Shown here one piece after another: positions 8,148 through 16,923 of a stretch of DNA of 64,000 bases; the stretch's first letter is position 1, and each line of letters opens with the position of its first letter. The notes beneath the pieces were generated by a model. It was not told the DNA's origin and searched no databases. It saw only the letters and a list, made by a program, of their open reading frames with translations. The position numbers and the translations under genes were made by a program. Source of the stretch: Nakamurella multipartita DSM 44233 (GTDB taxonomy: Bacteria; Actinomycetota; Actinomycetes; Mycobacteriales; Nakamurellaceae); the NCBI RefSeq assembly GCF_000024365.1, contig NC_013235.1:4712001-4776000 (forward strand), given 5' to 3'.

Positions 8148-8600
8148 GTGAGCGCGCCATCATCGGGACCCGATCCGTCGCAGATCCGGATCGGCGACGC
8201 CGAACGCAACTCGGCCCTGGACGCGCTCAGCGAGCACCTGGGCAAGGGCCGGATCGACCTGGACGAGTTCGGCACCCGCAGCGCGCAGGTCACCCAGGCC
8301 CGCACGGTGGCCGACCTGCGGGCGCTGTTCACCGACCTGCCGCTGCCGCACCCCACCCTGCCGGGTCCGGCCACGGTGAGCGCGCCGCCGCCGGCGATGC
8401 GTCCGGCCGCGTCCCCGGCCCGGCCGGACGATGCGCGGACGCCGGCGCAACGCGGCGCGGCGGTGCTGCTGGCCGCCTCCGGCATCCTGAGCCTGGTGCT
8501 GTTCTTCGTCACCAAGACCTGGCTGGTGTTCCTGATCCCGGCGCTGATCGCCGTCGTGACCAGCGCCATGTGGGGCGGCGACTGGCGCAACCGGAGCTGA
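8148..8600 (+). CDS. DUF1707 (SHOCT-like) domain membrane protein
   Basis: Small actinobacterial protein of 150 residues. The N-terminal part (IRIGDAERNSALDALSEHLG, then GRIDLDEFGTRS and ARTVADLRALFTDLP) is the DUF1707 domain, related to SHOCT and thought to mediate oligomerisation. A proline-rich linker follows, and a C-terminal hydrophobic segment (AAVLLAASGILSLVLFFV and LVFLIPALIAVVTSA) should form one hairpin of two membrane helices. The domain is normally cytoplasmic and the function is not established. The GTG is chosen because a TAGAGT box sits at leaderless distance; the alternative start at 8097 would add 17 residues unlike the family. Confidence 0.75.
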   Translation: MSAPSSGPDPSQIRIGDAERNSALDALSEHLGKGRIDLDEFGTRSAQVTQARTVADLRALFTDLPLPHPTLPGPATVSAPPPAMRPAASPARPDDARTPAQRGAAVLLAASGILSLVLFFVTKTWLVFLIPALIAVVTSAMWGGDWRNRS

Positions 8601-8622
8601 GCGGCCCGTCCGGCCCGCTCAG
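8597..8622. terminator. Convergent hairpin at the two stop codons
   Basis: CTGAGCGG-CC and GG-CCCGCTCAG form a stem with a short CGTCC loop and a one-base bulge. It spans both the stop of the DUF1707 gene and the stop of the convergent gene, so it can serve both strands. Confidence 0.55.
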
Positions 8623-9029
8623 TCGGTGGCCCGGCGGATCAGCTCGAGCAGCGCGGCCCCGTAGGCCTGCGCCGGGTCGGCCGCGCCGTGCTCGGTGGCG
8701 GGCGCGCCCGGCAATGCGGTGCGCACCACGTACCGCTCGTCCTGCCGGATCAGCGTCCGGAACGCCCCGCCCAGCAGCTCACGGAGCTGGTCCTCCCGCG
8801 GCAGCCACAGCGCGTCGTCGGCCGAGGTTGAGTCCAACGCCCACTCGGTCGTCCCGTTGAAGGCCAGCACCGCGCCGCTGGCCGCCTCGTGCGCCTGCAC
8901 CACCATGTCCGACAGGGTGAACACCTCCCCGTCGAAGGTGCCACGGGTCAGCACGAACCGGTCACCGGACTGCGGGTGCCAGACCAGGCCCGCGGCGCGC
9001 AGGGCGGTGGCGAGTTCGACCGAGATCAC
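8619..9029 (-). CDS. Conserved actinobacterial protein of unknown function
   Basis: 136 residues with no transmembrane segment or signal peptide. The core pattern (GLVWHPQSGDRFVL, VFTLSDMVVQAHE, FNGTTEWALDS and LWLPREDQLRELLG) is well conserved in actinobacteria as I remember the family. Relatives are sometimes labelled pilus assembly protein CpaE, but I see no P-loop or receiver domain to support that. The GTG start has a CACAAT -10-like box six bases upstream and no ribosome binding site, so leaderless translation is likely. It lies just downstream of lpqB on the same strand but probably has its own promoter. No function can be assigned. Confidence 0.7.
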   Translation of the reverse strand: MISVELATALRAAGLVWHPQSGDRFVLTRGTFDGEVFTLSDMVVQAHEAASGAVLAFNGTTEWALDSTSADDALWLPREDQLRELLGGAFRTLIRQDERYVVRTALPGAPATEHGAADPAQAYGAALLELIRRATD

Positions 9030-9035
9030 CGCTGC

Positions 9036-9041
9036 ATTGTG
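9036..9041 (-). promoter_or_regulatory. -10 box for the conserved hypothetical at 8619-9029
   Basis: CACAAT on the minus strand, six bases before the GTG start at 9029. Leaderless spacing. Confidence 0.35.
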
Positions 9042-9087
9042 CCCGCCCGGCCCGCATCACCACCGCTCACTCCGGGACCGGCCCGGC

Positions 9088-10932
9088 TCAGCTCGGGTAG
9101 AACGGCGAGGACCCGTTGAGGAAGGGTTGGCCGGACACCGGTGACTGCCACTTGCCGTCGGCCTGGCTTCCCTCCAGCTGCCACACCCGGCCACCGAAGG
9201 TGATCAGCATCGGCTCGCTGGCCGCGGCGGCCAGCCCGTCGATGTTGCCGAAGATGCCGTTGTCGCTGATCTTGCGCGCGTCGTAGCCGTCGATGCTGAC
9301 GTTCCACAGGCTGCGGAAGCCGTCCGCGGTGGTCGCGGCGGCCACCACCAGCTCCAGCGAGTTGACGAAGGTGACCGGCCCGACGTCCTGCAGCGAGGTC
9401 CGCAGCGGGGTCAGGCCGGAGATCTCCAGGGGCGTCTGCCCGCTCGACTCGTTGCGGCCGGCCGCCGGGGTCGTGGTCGGCGCCGTGGCCCCCTCGGCCG
9501 GGGCCGGGGTCAGCACCCCGACGTAGAGCTGTCCGCCGGCCACGATCGCGATCCGCACCCCGTCCGGGGACAGAGCCAACGCGGTCACCGATCCCTTGCC
9601 GGTGAGCTCGTCGGCCCGCACCCGTTCCCGGCTCGGCGTGCCGGAGGTCGACACCCGGTACACCTCGGGCTTGCTCGCCCCGTTCTGGACCACCCACGCC
9701 TCATCCCCGGCCCGGGTCAGGCTGGGCTGGGTGAGCGTGTCCGCCTTGAGCGCCGGATCGGCCCGCCCGACCTGGTCGGGCGAGCTGAGCAGCAGTTGCT
9801 CCCCGCCGGCCGGGTCGATGGCCACCGCGGCGGTCACCCCGGTGGTCGCCGAGGCCGCCGCCGAGATCACCGTCGGGCTGCCGGTGCCCAGCGGACCGGC
9901 CACCGCCTTGCCGTCCAGCAGCCCGGTGATCGCCCCGGCGGGGCTGACGTAGAACGGATCGGAGGCCACCTGTCCGGTGCCGGGCAGCCGGTCCGGGTCG
10001 AACGAGGACACCGAGTTGATCGTGTACACCGGCTGCGCCGGGTCCAGCGGTATCCCGTCCACGCTGATCGAGATCCGCGGCGTGGTCGGCGACAGGGTCC
10101 ACACCACCTGCGCGGCCAGGGCCCGCCGGGCCTCGGTGGTCGAGGTGTCCACGCCGGTGAAGTCGACCTGCAGCACCCCGTCCGGGTCGACCGACGGGTT
10201 CGAGCGCAGGCCGGAGCGGGCGGTGAAGCTGCTGGTCACCGCATTGTTGATGGCATCGGCCGGGCCGTCCAGCAGCATCGCCAGCAGCCGGCTGGCCCGG
10301 TTGGCGGTGGTCTGACCGATCACGATGTGCCGGATGTCGGGGACGACCACCGACCCCGACTGGTCCAGGAAGTACAGCACCCGCTGGCGGTAGGCGGTCG
10401 GGAAGTCCGCGCTGGTCAGCAGCAGGTCCGGTGGCGGATCGCTGATCCGCCACTGGTCGTCGACCTTGACCAGGTGCAGGGCCCGCGCGTAAGCACTCGA
10501 GGCCGAGTGGAACGAGCGCTGGGCATCCAGGCCGCCGGGCGAGTTGCCGGCCACGGTGACCACCCCGGACGCGGCCTGGTCCACCTCGGTGCGGTAGTTG
10601 TCGTCCAGGATCACCACCGGCTGGGTGCTGGGCTGCCAGGCCGCCTGCGCCTCCGGGGTGAGGTACTGGCGGGCGGCGGCGAAACTCGACCCGGTGCCGC
10701 CGTCGGCGTCCGGCCGGGCGCTGGCCGCGATGAAGCCACGGACCACCTGATCGGGTTGGGCCCCCGGGGTGGGCGCGTCCGGCACCACCGGATCCACCTG
10801 GTCGGCGATCCGGGTGACGTCGACGGCCGCGCTCGATCCGGGGATCGCCGTGCAGCCGGCGACCAGGACACCGCAGAGCAGCAGGAGCAGAACGGCGAGC
10901 CGGCGACGACGGTCCGGCGACGGGCCGATCAC
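9088..10932 (-). CDS. lpqB: LpqB, lipoprotein partner of the MtrAB two-component system
   Basis: Lipoprotein of 614 residues. A basic n-region (RRRR at 8-11), a hydrophobic core and the lipobox VAGC with the lipidated cysteine at residue 27 mark it for export and anchoring on the outer face of the membrane. The mature protein contains a GerMN domain (roughly residues 190-320) and a C-terminal beta-propeller-like region, as in mycobacterial LpqB, which binds the extracellular part of MtrB and modulates MtrA phosphorylation. The GTG start overlaps the mtrB stop (GTGA), so it is translationally coupled as the third gene of mtrA-mtrB-lpqB. Confidence 0.93.
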   Translation of the reverse strand: MIGPSPDRRRRLAVLLLLLCGVLVAGCTAIPGSSAAVDVTRIADQVDPVVPDAPTPGAQPDQVVRGFIAASARPDADGGTGSSFAAARQYLTPEAQAAWQPSTQPVVILDDNYRTEVDQAASGVVTVAGNSPGGLDAQRSFHSASSAYARALHLVKVDDQWRISDPPPDLLLTSADFPTAYRQRVLYFLDQSGSVVVPDIRHIVIGQTTANRASRLLAMLLDGPADAINNAVTSSFTARSGLRSNPSVDPDGVLQVDFTGVDTSTTEARRALAAQVVWTLSPTTPRISISVDGIPLDPAQPVYTINSVSSFDPDRLPGTGQVASDPFYVSPAGAITGLLDGKAVAGPLGTGSPTVISAAASATTGVTAAVAIDPAGGEQLLLSSPDQVGRADPALKADTLTQPSLTRAGDEAWVVQNGASKPEVYRVSTSGTPSRERVRADELTGKGSVTALALSPDGVRIAIVAGGQLYVGVLTPAPAEGATAPTTTPAAGRNESSGQTPLEISGLTPLRTSLQDVGPVTFVNSLELVVAAATTADGFRSLWNVSIDGYDARKISDNGIFGNIDGLAAAASEPMLITFGGRVWQLEGSQADGKWQSPVSGQPFLNGSSPFYPS

Positions 10933-12875
10933 CGGGCCACCGGGCTGGCCGCGTCGGTGCTGGCCGCGCCCGCTCCCCCAGCGGGGCCGGGGGCGCCGGG
11001 TGCGGCCGGCTGGTCCTCGGCCGCGGCGACCTCGGGGCTGATCAACGCGGCGGTGGCCCCGCCGACCGGGACCGAGGCCGGGTGCAGTTCGTCCTCGCGC
11101 GGGGCCGGCTTGAGCGCTCCGTCGTCGACCATCATCCGCACCGGAGCGGCCTCGTCCGGGGTGGCGCCGGAGCCGGCCGCCGACCCGTCCGCGCGCAGGG
11201 CCAACGGCGAGTGGGTGATCAGGCCGCCGTGCTGGCGGGGCAGCGTGAGCCGGAAGCGGGCCCCCTCCCCGGGCGTGCCGGAGGCCTGCAGCCAGCCGCC
11301 GTGCAGCCGGGCGTCCTCCAGCGAGATGGCCAGCCCCAGGCCGGTGCCGCCGGTGTGTCGTTGCCGGGACGGGTCGGCCCGCCAGAACCGGTTGAACACC
11401 AGCCCGGCCTCGCCCGGCCGCAGCCCGACGCCGTGGTCGGTCACGGTGATGGCCAGCACGTCCGGGTCGGCGGCCAGCTCGACCTCGACCGGCTTGCCGT
11501 CGGCGTGGTCGATGGCGTTGTTGAGCAGGTTGCGCAGGATCCGGTCGACCCGTCGGGTGTCGAGCTCGGCGACCACCGCGTGCTCGGGCAACACGGTGAC
11601 GATCTGGACGTCGAACTGGTCGGCCAGCGGCGCGGCCGCGGCGATGCTCGCGTGGATGCAGGACCGGATGTCGATCGTCTCCGCGCTCAGCTCGGCCATC
11701 CCGGCGTCGTACCGGCTGATCTCCAGCAGGTCGGTGAGCAGCGACTCGAACCGGTCCAGCTCGTCGACCAGCAGCTCGGTGGACCGGCCCAGGTACTCGG
11801 GGAAGTCCGACCGCCCGTCGTAGAGCATGTCGGCGGCCATCCGGACGGTGGTCAGCGGCGTGCGCAGCTCGTGCGAGACGTCGGAGGTGAACCGCCGCTG
11901 CAGCTTGCCGAACTCCTCCAGTTGCCGGATCTGCACCCGGATCGCCTCGGCCATGCCGTTGAACGAGCTGGCCAGGGTCTCCAGCTCGATCGGTCCCTTG
12001 ACCGGCATCCGCTCGGCCAGGTCGCCGGCCGCCAGCTTGCGCGCGCTCGCCGCGGCCCGGCGCACCGGTCGCACCACCTGCATGGCGACCAGGGCGGAGA
12101 TGCCGGTCAGCGCGATGGCCAGGGCGACGCCGCCGACCAGCAGCGTCCGCTGCACCACCTGCACGGTGCCCTGTTCGCCGGCCAGCGGGAAGATCAGGTA
12201 GACCTCGAACGAATCGGTGCTGGTCCGGGCGGGACTGCCGACCACCAGGGCAGGGATGGCCTGACCGTCCCGGCGGATCGTCGTGTACTGGTAGGAGACG
12301 TTGCCCTGGGAGACCCGGGCCCGCAGTTCGGCCGGCACGTCGGCGAGCGGCTGGGCCACCGCCAGGTCCGCGTCCGAGCCGATCCGGCTAGGCACGATGA
12401 CGGGCTCGAACACCCCGGCGGTCGAGTTCTGCGCCCCGGAGGAGCCGTCGACCCGGCCGATCTCGGTCAGCGCCAGCTGCAGTTGCTCGCGCAGTGAATT
12501 CGGGTCCGAATCCGCGCCGGAGAGGCTGTTCTGCACGGTCTGCCGGGCGTTGTCGATCTCCACGGTGGCCGCGTCGATCTTGGACTGCAGCAGCCCGGCG
12601 GTGATCTGCTGCTGCAGGATCAGGCCCAGGGTGATCATCACGACCGCCGACAGGCTCAGGGTCAGCACCACCACCCGGACCAGCAGCGACCGGCTCCAGA
12701 AGGCGATCCGGGAGCGGGCGGCGGTCAGGCCGCGGCGCGCCTGCCCGCGCAGCCGGGTCAGCCGGGAGTCCACCGACCGGTGCGTCTGCGGCGCCGTGGG
12801 GTCGGCCGGCGCCTGCGCCGACCCGGCGGCCGCCGCATCGGGCGACGGGGTCGCCGCAGCCGGCTCAGTGCTCAC
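10929..12875 (-). CDS. mtrB: MtrB, membrane histidine kinase
   Basis: Sensor kinase of 648 residues that phosphorylates MtrA to control cell-wall turnover, division and osmotic response. An acidic, Ala/Pro-rich N-terminal tail is followed by the first membrane helix (LLVRVVVLTLSLSAVVMITL). An extracellular sensor domain of about 160 residues and the second helix (LLVGGVALAIALTGISALVA) come next. The cytoplasmic part has HAMP, the H-box DVSHELRTPLTTVRM, N-box NLLNNAIDHA, G1 VTDHGVGL and G2 GGTGLGLAI. The last 90 residues are a disordered Ala/Pro-rich tail. The GTG start lies 16 bases after the mtrA stop; longer readings upstream run inside mtrA and are not used. Confidence 0.94.
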   Translation of the reverse strand: MSTEPAAATPSPDAAAAGSAQAPADPTAPQTHRSVDSRLTRLRGQARRGLTAARSRIAFWSRSLLVRVVVLTLSLSAVVMITLGLILQQQITAGLLQSKIDAATVEIDNARQTVQNSLSGADSDPNSLREQLQLALTEIGRVDGSSGAQNSTAGVFEPVIVPSRIGSDADLAVAQPLADVPAELRARVSQGNVSYQYTTIRRDGQAIPALVVGSPARTSTDSFEVYLIFPLAGEQGTVQVVQRTLLVGGVALAIALTGISALVAMQVVRPVRRAAASARKLAAGDLAERMPVKGPIELETLASSFNGMAEAIRVQIRQLEEFGKLQRRFTSDVSHELRTPLTTVRMAADMLYDGRSDFPEYLGRSTELLVDELDRFESLLTDLLEISRYDAGMAELSAETIDIRSCIHASIAAAAPLADQFDVQIVTVLPEHAVVAELDTRRVDRILRNLLNNAIDHADGKPVEVELAADPDVLAITVTDHGVGLRPGEAGLVFNRFWRADPSRQRHTGGTGLGLAISLEDARLHGGWLQASGTPGEGARFRLTLPRQHGGLITHSPLALRADGSAAGSGATPDEAAPVRMMVDDGALKPAPREDELHPASVPVGGATAALISPEVAAAEDQPAAPGAPGPAGGAGAASTDAASPVAR

Positions 12876-12891
12876 CGCTGCCTGCTCTCCG

Positions 12892-13569
12892 CTACGCCGC
12901 ACCCGCCCGGTAACCGACGCCGCGGACGGTGACGACCACCTCCGGGTGCTCGGGATCCTTTTCGATCTTGGACCGCAGCCGCTGCACGTGCACGTTGACC
13001 AGCCGGGTGTCCGCGGCGTGCCGGTACCCCCAGACCTTCTCCAGCAGCACCTCACGGGTGAACACCTGGCGCGGCTTGCGGGCCAGCGCGACCAGCAGGT
13101 CGAACTCCAGCGGGGTCAGCGAGATCGGTTCGCCGTCCCGGGTGACCTGATGGCCGGGCACATCGATGTCCACGTCGGCCACCCGCAGCCGTTCGGCCGA
13201 GCCGACGTCGGCGCGCCGGAGCCGGGCCCGGATCCGGGCGGTCAGCTCCTTGGGCTTGAACGGCTTCATCACGTAGTCGTCGGCGCCCGACTCCAGCCCG
13301 AGCACGACGTCGACCGTGTCGGTCTTGGCCGTCAACATGATGATCGGGATGCCGGACTCGGCCCGGATCTCCTTGCAGACGTCGAGCCCGGACACCCCGG
13401 GCAGCATCAGGTCCAGCAGCACCAGGTCGGGGTGCACGTCCCGGAAGGCGTCCACCGCCTTCGACCCGTCCCGCACGACGGCCGTGTCGAAGCCCTCCCC
13501 CCGCAGCACGATGGTCAACATCTCGGCCAGGGCGGGGTCATCGTCGACCACCAGCACGCGCGCTTTCAT
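12892..13569 (-). CDS. mtrA: MtrA, OmpR-type response regulator
   Basis: Response regulator of 225 residues. The receiver domain has acidic residues in VVDDDP (9-11), the phosphoacceptor Asp53 in LVLLDLMLPG, Thr80 in MLTAK and Lys102 in YVMKPF. The C-terminal winged helix (SLTPLEFDLLVALA, VFTREVLLEKVWGY, then DTRLVNVHVQRLRSKIE) is of the OmpR/PhoB type. MtrA is essential or growth-important in many actinobacteria and controls cell-wall hydrolases and, in streptomycetes, development. The start ATG (MKARVLVVDDD) gives the normal family length. First gene of the mtrA-mtrB-lpqB operon. Confidence 0.95.
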   Translation of the reverse strand: MKARVLVVDDDPALAEMLTIVLRGEGFDTAVVRDGSKAVDAFRDVHPDLVLLDLMLPGVSGLDVCKEIRAESGIPIIMLTAKTDTVDVVLGLESGADDYVMKPFKPKELTARIRARLRRADVGSAERLRVADVDIDVPGHQVTRDGEPISLTPLEFDLLVALARKPRQVFTREVLLEKVWGYRHAADTRLVNVHVQRLRSKIEKDPEHPEVVVTVRGVGYRAGAA

Positions 13570-13690
13570 GCCCCCATGGTGACACCCTTCACAGATCGAC
13601 CGGGGTGGGCGCGCTCGACGGAACCGCCCCGGACGCCCGGACGGCGCCCCGGACGCCCCGAGACCGCCCGGGACCGTGCGGCGCCCATGG

Positions 13691-13696
13691 GACGAT
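13691..13696 (+). promoter_or_regulatory. -10 box of leaderless promoter for the membrane protein at 13703
   Basis: GACGAT, six bases before the GTG at 13703. The same layout (GACAAT, six bases, start) occurs before 21085 and 37856. Confidence 0.4.
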
Positions 13697-13702
13697 GGGC
13701 CG

Positions 13703-14683
13703 GTGAGCTTTCCTGGATACCCCCGACCCGAGTCCGGCCGCCCCGGCGGCTGGCCCGCGGACCAGCCGGGACCGATCCCGCTCCGCCCGTTGGGCGTCGG
13801 GGATCTGCTGGGGGTGGCCGTCACCGTGGTCCGCCGCTGCGCGGTCCCGCTGTGCCTGGCCGCGTTCCTGGCCGCGCTGCTGTCCAACGGCACCACCCTG
13901 GCCGTGCTGGCCCTGGCCGGCAGCCTGCGCACCTACGCCGAGGCCACCTGGCTGCAGGACATCATCGACGGCGGCTCCAGCATCCCGCCGGCCATCATCG
14001 TCTCCGCCCTGTCCGGGCTGGTCGTCTCCACCGTGGGCGGGGTGCTCGTGGCCGGGATGGCCGCGGCCGGGGCCGGTTCGCTCGCCCAGGGCCGCGACGG
14101 CCGGGGCGCGGTGGCCCAGCGGATGGCCGGCCGGTGGGGCGCCCTGCTGGGGGTCGCCGTCGTCGTCGGCGTGCTCTGCTCGCTCGGGCTGATGCTGCTG
14201 GTGGTGCCGGGGGTGATCGCCTACCTGATCCTGGTGCTGGCCGCGCCGGCCGCAGTGATGGAGCGGGCCGGCATCGGCGAGTCGATGCGTCGCAGCGCCC
14301 AGCTCAGCCGGGGCCACCGCGGCCGGATCCTGGGCGTGACCCTGCTCGCCGGCATCATCTCCGGCTTCACCAGCACGGTCATCACCACCGTGCTCAGTTC
14401 CGTGGTCAGCCAGTCCGATCCGGTCAGCGCGCTGCTGATCACCCAGTTGATCGGCACCGTGGTCGCCGCGTTCACCGGCGCCTGGACCGGCGCGGTCATC
14501 GCGCTGATCTACATCGACATCCGGATCCGCACCGAGCACCTGGACTACGCCCTGCGCATCGCGGCCGAGTCCGACCGCCGGGCCCGCTTGCAGGACCGCG
14601 CGCCGGGTCCCGACCAGCGCCCCGGCCAGCGGCCCGATCAGCCCCCGGACGGGCTCATCCCACCACCGCCGCCGGCAGGCTGA
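13703..14683 (+). CDS. Polytopic membrane protein, glycerophosphodiester phosphodiesterase membrane-domain type
   Basis: Protein of 326 residues with a Pro/Gly-rich N-terminal tail, the motif IPLRPLGVGDLLG that opens many actinobacterial members of this family, and about six membrane helices (CAVPLCLAAFLAALL, VSTVGGVLVAGMAAAG, LLGVAVVVGVLCSLGLMLL, VIAYLILVLAAPAAV and two more near the end). The segment PGVIAYLILVLAAPAAVMERAG followed by RRSAQLSRGHR is typical of the GDPD membrane-domain family. No phosphodiesterase domain is attached, so an enzymatic role is not supported. The C terminus is a Pro/Gln/Asp-rich tail. Divergent from mtrA, and its 3' end overlaps that of tmk by 29 bases. Confidence 0.75.
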   Translation: MSFPGYPRPESGRPGGWPADQPGPIPLRPLGVGDLLGVAVTVVRRCAVPLCLAAFLAALLSNGTTLAVLALAGSLRTYAEATWLQDIIDGGSSIPPAIIVSALSGLVVSTVGGVLVAGMAAAGAGSLAQGRDGRGAVAQRMAGRWGALLGVAVVVGVLCSLGLMLLVVPGVIAYLILVLAAPAAVMERAGIGESMRRSAQLSRGHRGRILGVTLLAGIISGFTSTVITTVLSSVVSQSDPVSALLITQLIGTVVAAFTGAWTGAVIALIYIDIRIRTEHLDYALRIAAESDRRARLQDRAPGPDQRPGQRPDQPPDGLIPPPPPAG

Positions 14684-15296
14684 ACGACCCGTCGGAGTCC
14701 GGGGTGAGCACCGTCCACGGCGACAGATAGTCCTGCTCGGCCAGCCGCCGGTACATCGCGGCGGTCCGCCGCTGCAGGCCGTCGTCGGCCTCGAACCGGT
14801 CCAGGGCGCGGTCCTGATCCTGATCGGCCCGGTTCCGGGCGCGTTGCCCGGCCAGCTCGACCGAGGTGGCCAGCAGGATCTGATGGTCGGGCGCCGGCAC
14901 GCCGAACCGATCGATCTCCAGGGCCCGCACCCAGGCCGGGAAGTCGGTCGGCCGGTCCGGACCGCCCAGCCGGGCGCTGCCGTAGGCGGCGTTGGAGGTG
15001 ACGTAGCGGTCCAGCAGCAGCACGTCGTGCGCCTGCCGCAGGTCCCGGATCTGCCCGGCCGCGGCCCGCCGGTCCAGGGCGAACAACACGGCCGGTCCGT
15101 AGATGCTGTCGGACAGATCGCCCAGGCGCCCGTACAACGCGTCCTGGACCAGGTCGGCGTGCACGTCGAGCCCGTACCGGGGAAACGCCAGGGTCGCCAC
15201 CGTCCGGCCGTCGGCCTGCCACCGGGCGGCCAGCGCCTGGGTGAGCGTGCGCTTGCCCGAACCGTCCAGTCCCTCGATGACGATCAGTCGTCCCAC
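14655..15296 (-). CDS. tmk: Thymidylate kinase
   Basis: dTMP kinase of 213 residues, making dTDP from dTMP with ATP for DNA synthesis. The P-loop is EGLDGSGKRTL; Arg in place of the usual Ser after Lys is also seen in mycobacterial enzymes. The DRY-like motif LLDRYVTSNAAYGSAR binds the nucleotide phosphates, and the LID region is around ARNRADQDQDRALDRFE. The GTG at 15296 gives the normal length. In mycobacteria the order is sahH-tmk-mtrA-mtrB-lpqB; here tmk remains near mtrA but a divergent membrane protein sits between, and ahcY is 4 kb away. Confidence 0.92.
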   Translation of the reverse strand: MGRLIVIEGLDGSGKRTLTQALAARWQADGRTVATLAFPRYGLDVHADLVQDALYGRLGDLSDSIYGPAVLFALDRRAAAGQIRDLRQAHDVLLLDRYVTSNAAYGSARLGGPDRPTDFPAWVRALEIDRFGVPAPDHQILLATSVELAGQRARNRADQDQDRALDRFEADDGLQRRTAAMYRRLAEQDYLSPWTVLTPDSDGSFSLPAAVVG

Positions 15297-15370
15297 GAGC
15301 GAGCACCCTACGGGCCGAGCCGCCCGCGAGTCTCGATGCGCTCCGTTGCCGCAGGTGGGACGCTGTCGCC

Positions 15371-16831
15371 ATGACCACCGCCACACCGAAGCCGGCGGAT
15401 AGCCGGACGTTCCTGGGCCAGCCTCGTCAGCTGGCCACCCTGTTCTCGGTCGAGATGTGGGAACGCTTCTCGTTCTACGGGATGCAGATCATCCTGGTCT
15501 ATTACTTGTACTACTCGACGGCCGACGGCGGACTGGGCATCGACCAGGGCGTCGCGACCGGCATCGTCGGCGCCTACGGCGGCATGGTCTACCTGTCCAC
15601 CATCCTGGGTGCCTGGCTGGCCGACCGGGTCATGGGCGCCGAACGCACCCTGTTCTACGCGGCGATTCTGGTGATGTCGGGCCACATCGCGCTGTCCGCG
15701 CTGCCCGGCCTGCTGGGGGTCGGCGTCGGGCTGGTGTTGATCGCCTTCGGTTCGGGCGGGGTCAAGGCCAACTGCACCTCGCTGGTCGGCACCCTGTACG
15801 AGCCGAGCGACCCGCGGCGGGACGCGGGCTTCTCCATCTACTACTTCGGCATCAACCTGGGGGCCTTCGCCGGCCCGCTGCTGACCGGCCTGGTGCAGGT
15901 CGACTTCGGCTTCCACTGGGCGTTCCTGGTCGCGGCCATCGGCATGGCCATCGGGCTGGCCATCTACGCCGTCGGCCGCCGGAAACTGCCGGCCAGCGCC
16001 AACAACGTGCCCAATCCGTTGCCGCCGGAGCGCCGGATCCGCTACATCGTGGCCGCGGTGGCTGCGGTGGCCCTGGTCGTGCTCGCCGTGCTCACCGGGG
16101 TGCTGACCGCGGACCGCCTCTCCAGCGCGGTGGTGGCGATCACCATCGTCGCCGCCGTCGCGTACTTCGTGGTCATCCTGGGCAGCAAGCAGGTGAGCAC
16201 CGTCGAGCGCCGGCGGGTGATCGCCTTCATCCCGCTGTTCCTGGTCAGTGCCGTGTTCTGGTCGCTCTACCAGCAGCAGTTCACCGTGCTCGCGGTCTAC
16301 AGCGACCAGCAGCTGAACCGGGACCTGTTCGGGTGGGAGATGCCGGCGAGCTGGGTGCAGTCGATCAACCCGGTGTTCATCATGATCCTGTCGCTGGTCT
16401 ACGCGGGGGTCTGGACCAAGCTGGGCAACCGGCAACCGTCCAGCCCGGTCAAGTTCGCGCTGGGCACCATCATCATGGGCATCGCGTTCCTGCTGTTCAT
16501 CCCGATGGCCAGCACCGTTCCGAACAGTGCCCCCCTGCTCGGGCTGGTCGGCGTCATCTTCGTCTTCACCAACGCCGAGCTGCTGATCTCCCCGATCAGC
16601 CTGTCGCTGTCCACCAAGCTGGCGCCGAAGGTCTTCGAGACGCAGATGGTGGCCCTGCTGTTCCTGTCGATCGCGCTGGGCACGGCCATGTCCGGCGTGC
16701 TGTCGCAGTACTACACGATCGAGGACCAGGTCCCCTACTTCGGCATCCTGGGCTGCATCGCGATCGTCGTCGGCGCGGTGCTGTGGGTGTTCACCAAGCC
16801 GATCCTGCGGCTGATGGGCGGGGTGCGCTGA
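15371..16831 (+). CDS. POT/PTR family proton-coupled di- and tripeptide transporter
   Basis: Transporter of 486 residues with 12-14 membrane helices. The N-terminal block VEMWERFSFYGMQIILVYYL contains the ExxERFxYY-type proton-coupling motif of the POT family. GAWLADRVMGAERTLFYA and FSIYYFGINLGAFAGPLLTG are the two PTR2 signatures. It should import short peptides with protons across the cytoplasmic membrane. The gene is divergent from tmk, with an ATG after a GACGCT box at leaderless distance but no clear ribosome binding site. The nitric oxide synthase gene follows after 92 bases; whether peptide-derived arginine links the two is only a thought. Confidence 0.92.
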   Translation: MTTATPKPADSRTFLGQPRQLATLFSVEMWERFSFYGMQIILVYYLYYSTADGGLGIDQGVATGIVGAYGGMVYLSTILGAWLADRVMGAERTLFYAAILVMSGHIALSALPGLLGVGVGLVLIAFGSGGVKANCTSLVGTLYEPSDPRRDAGFSIYYFGINLGAFAGPLLTGLVQVDFGFHWAFLVAAIGMAIGLAIYAVGRRKLPASANNVPNPLPPERRIRYIVAAVAAVALVVLAVLTGVLTADRLSSAVVAITIVAAVAYFVVILGSKQVSTVERRRVIAFIPLFLVSAVFWSLYQQQFTVLAVYSDQQLNRDLFGWEMPASWVQSINPVFIMILSLVYAGVWTKLGNRQPSSPVKFALGTIIMGIAFLLFIPMASTVPNSAPLLGLVGVIFVFTNAELLISPISLSLSTKLAPKVFETQMVALLFLSIALGTAMSGVLSQYYTIEDQVPYFGILGCIAIVVGAVLWVFTKPILRLMGGVR

Positions 16832-16884
16832 CCCCGAACCGCCCGAACCGGCGAACCGTTGTCCGGATCCGGCCGTAGGAACGC

Positions 16885-16910
16885 TCTGGACAGCAGGATC
16901 AGCGTCCAGA
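16885..16910 (+). promoter_or_regulatory. Inverted repeat upstream of the nitric oxide synthase gene
   Basis: TCTGGAC-N12-GTCCAGA, a 7-base inverted repeat that ends 13 bases before the start codon, next to the AGGGGG ribosome binding site. It could be an operator or a translation-affecting hairpin. There is no direct evidence for either. Confidence 0.35.
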
Positions 16911-16923
16911 CCAGGGGGTTCCG

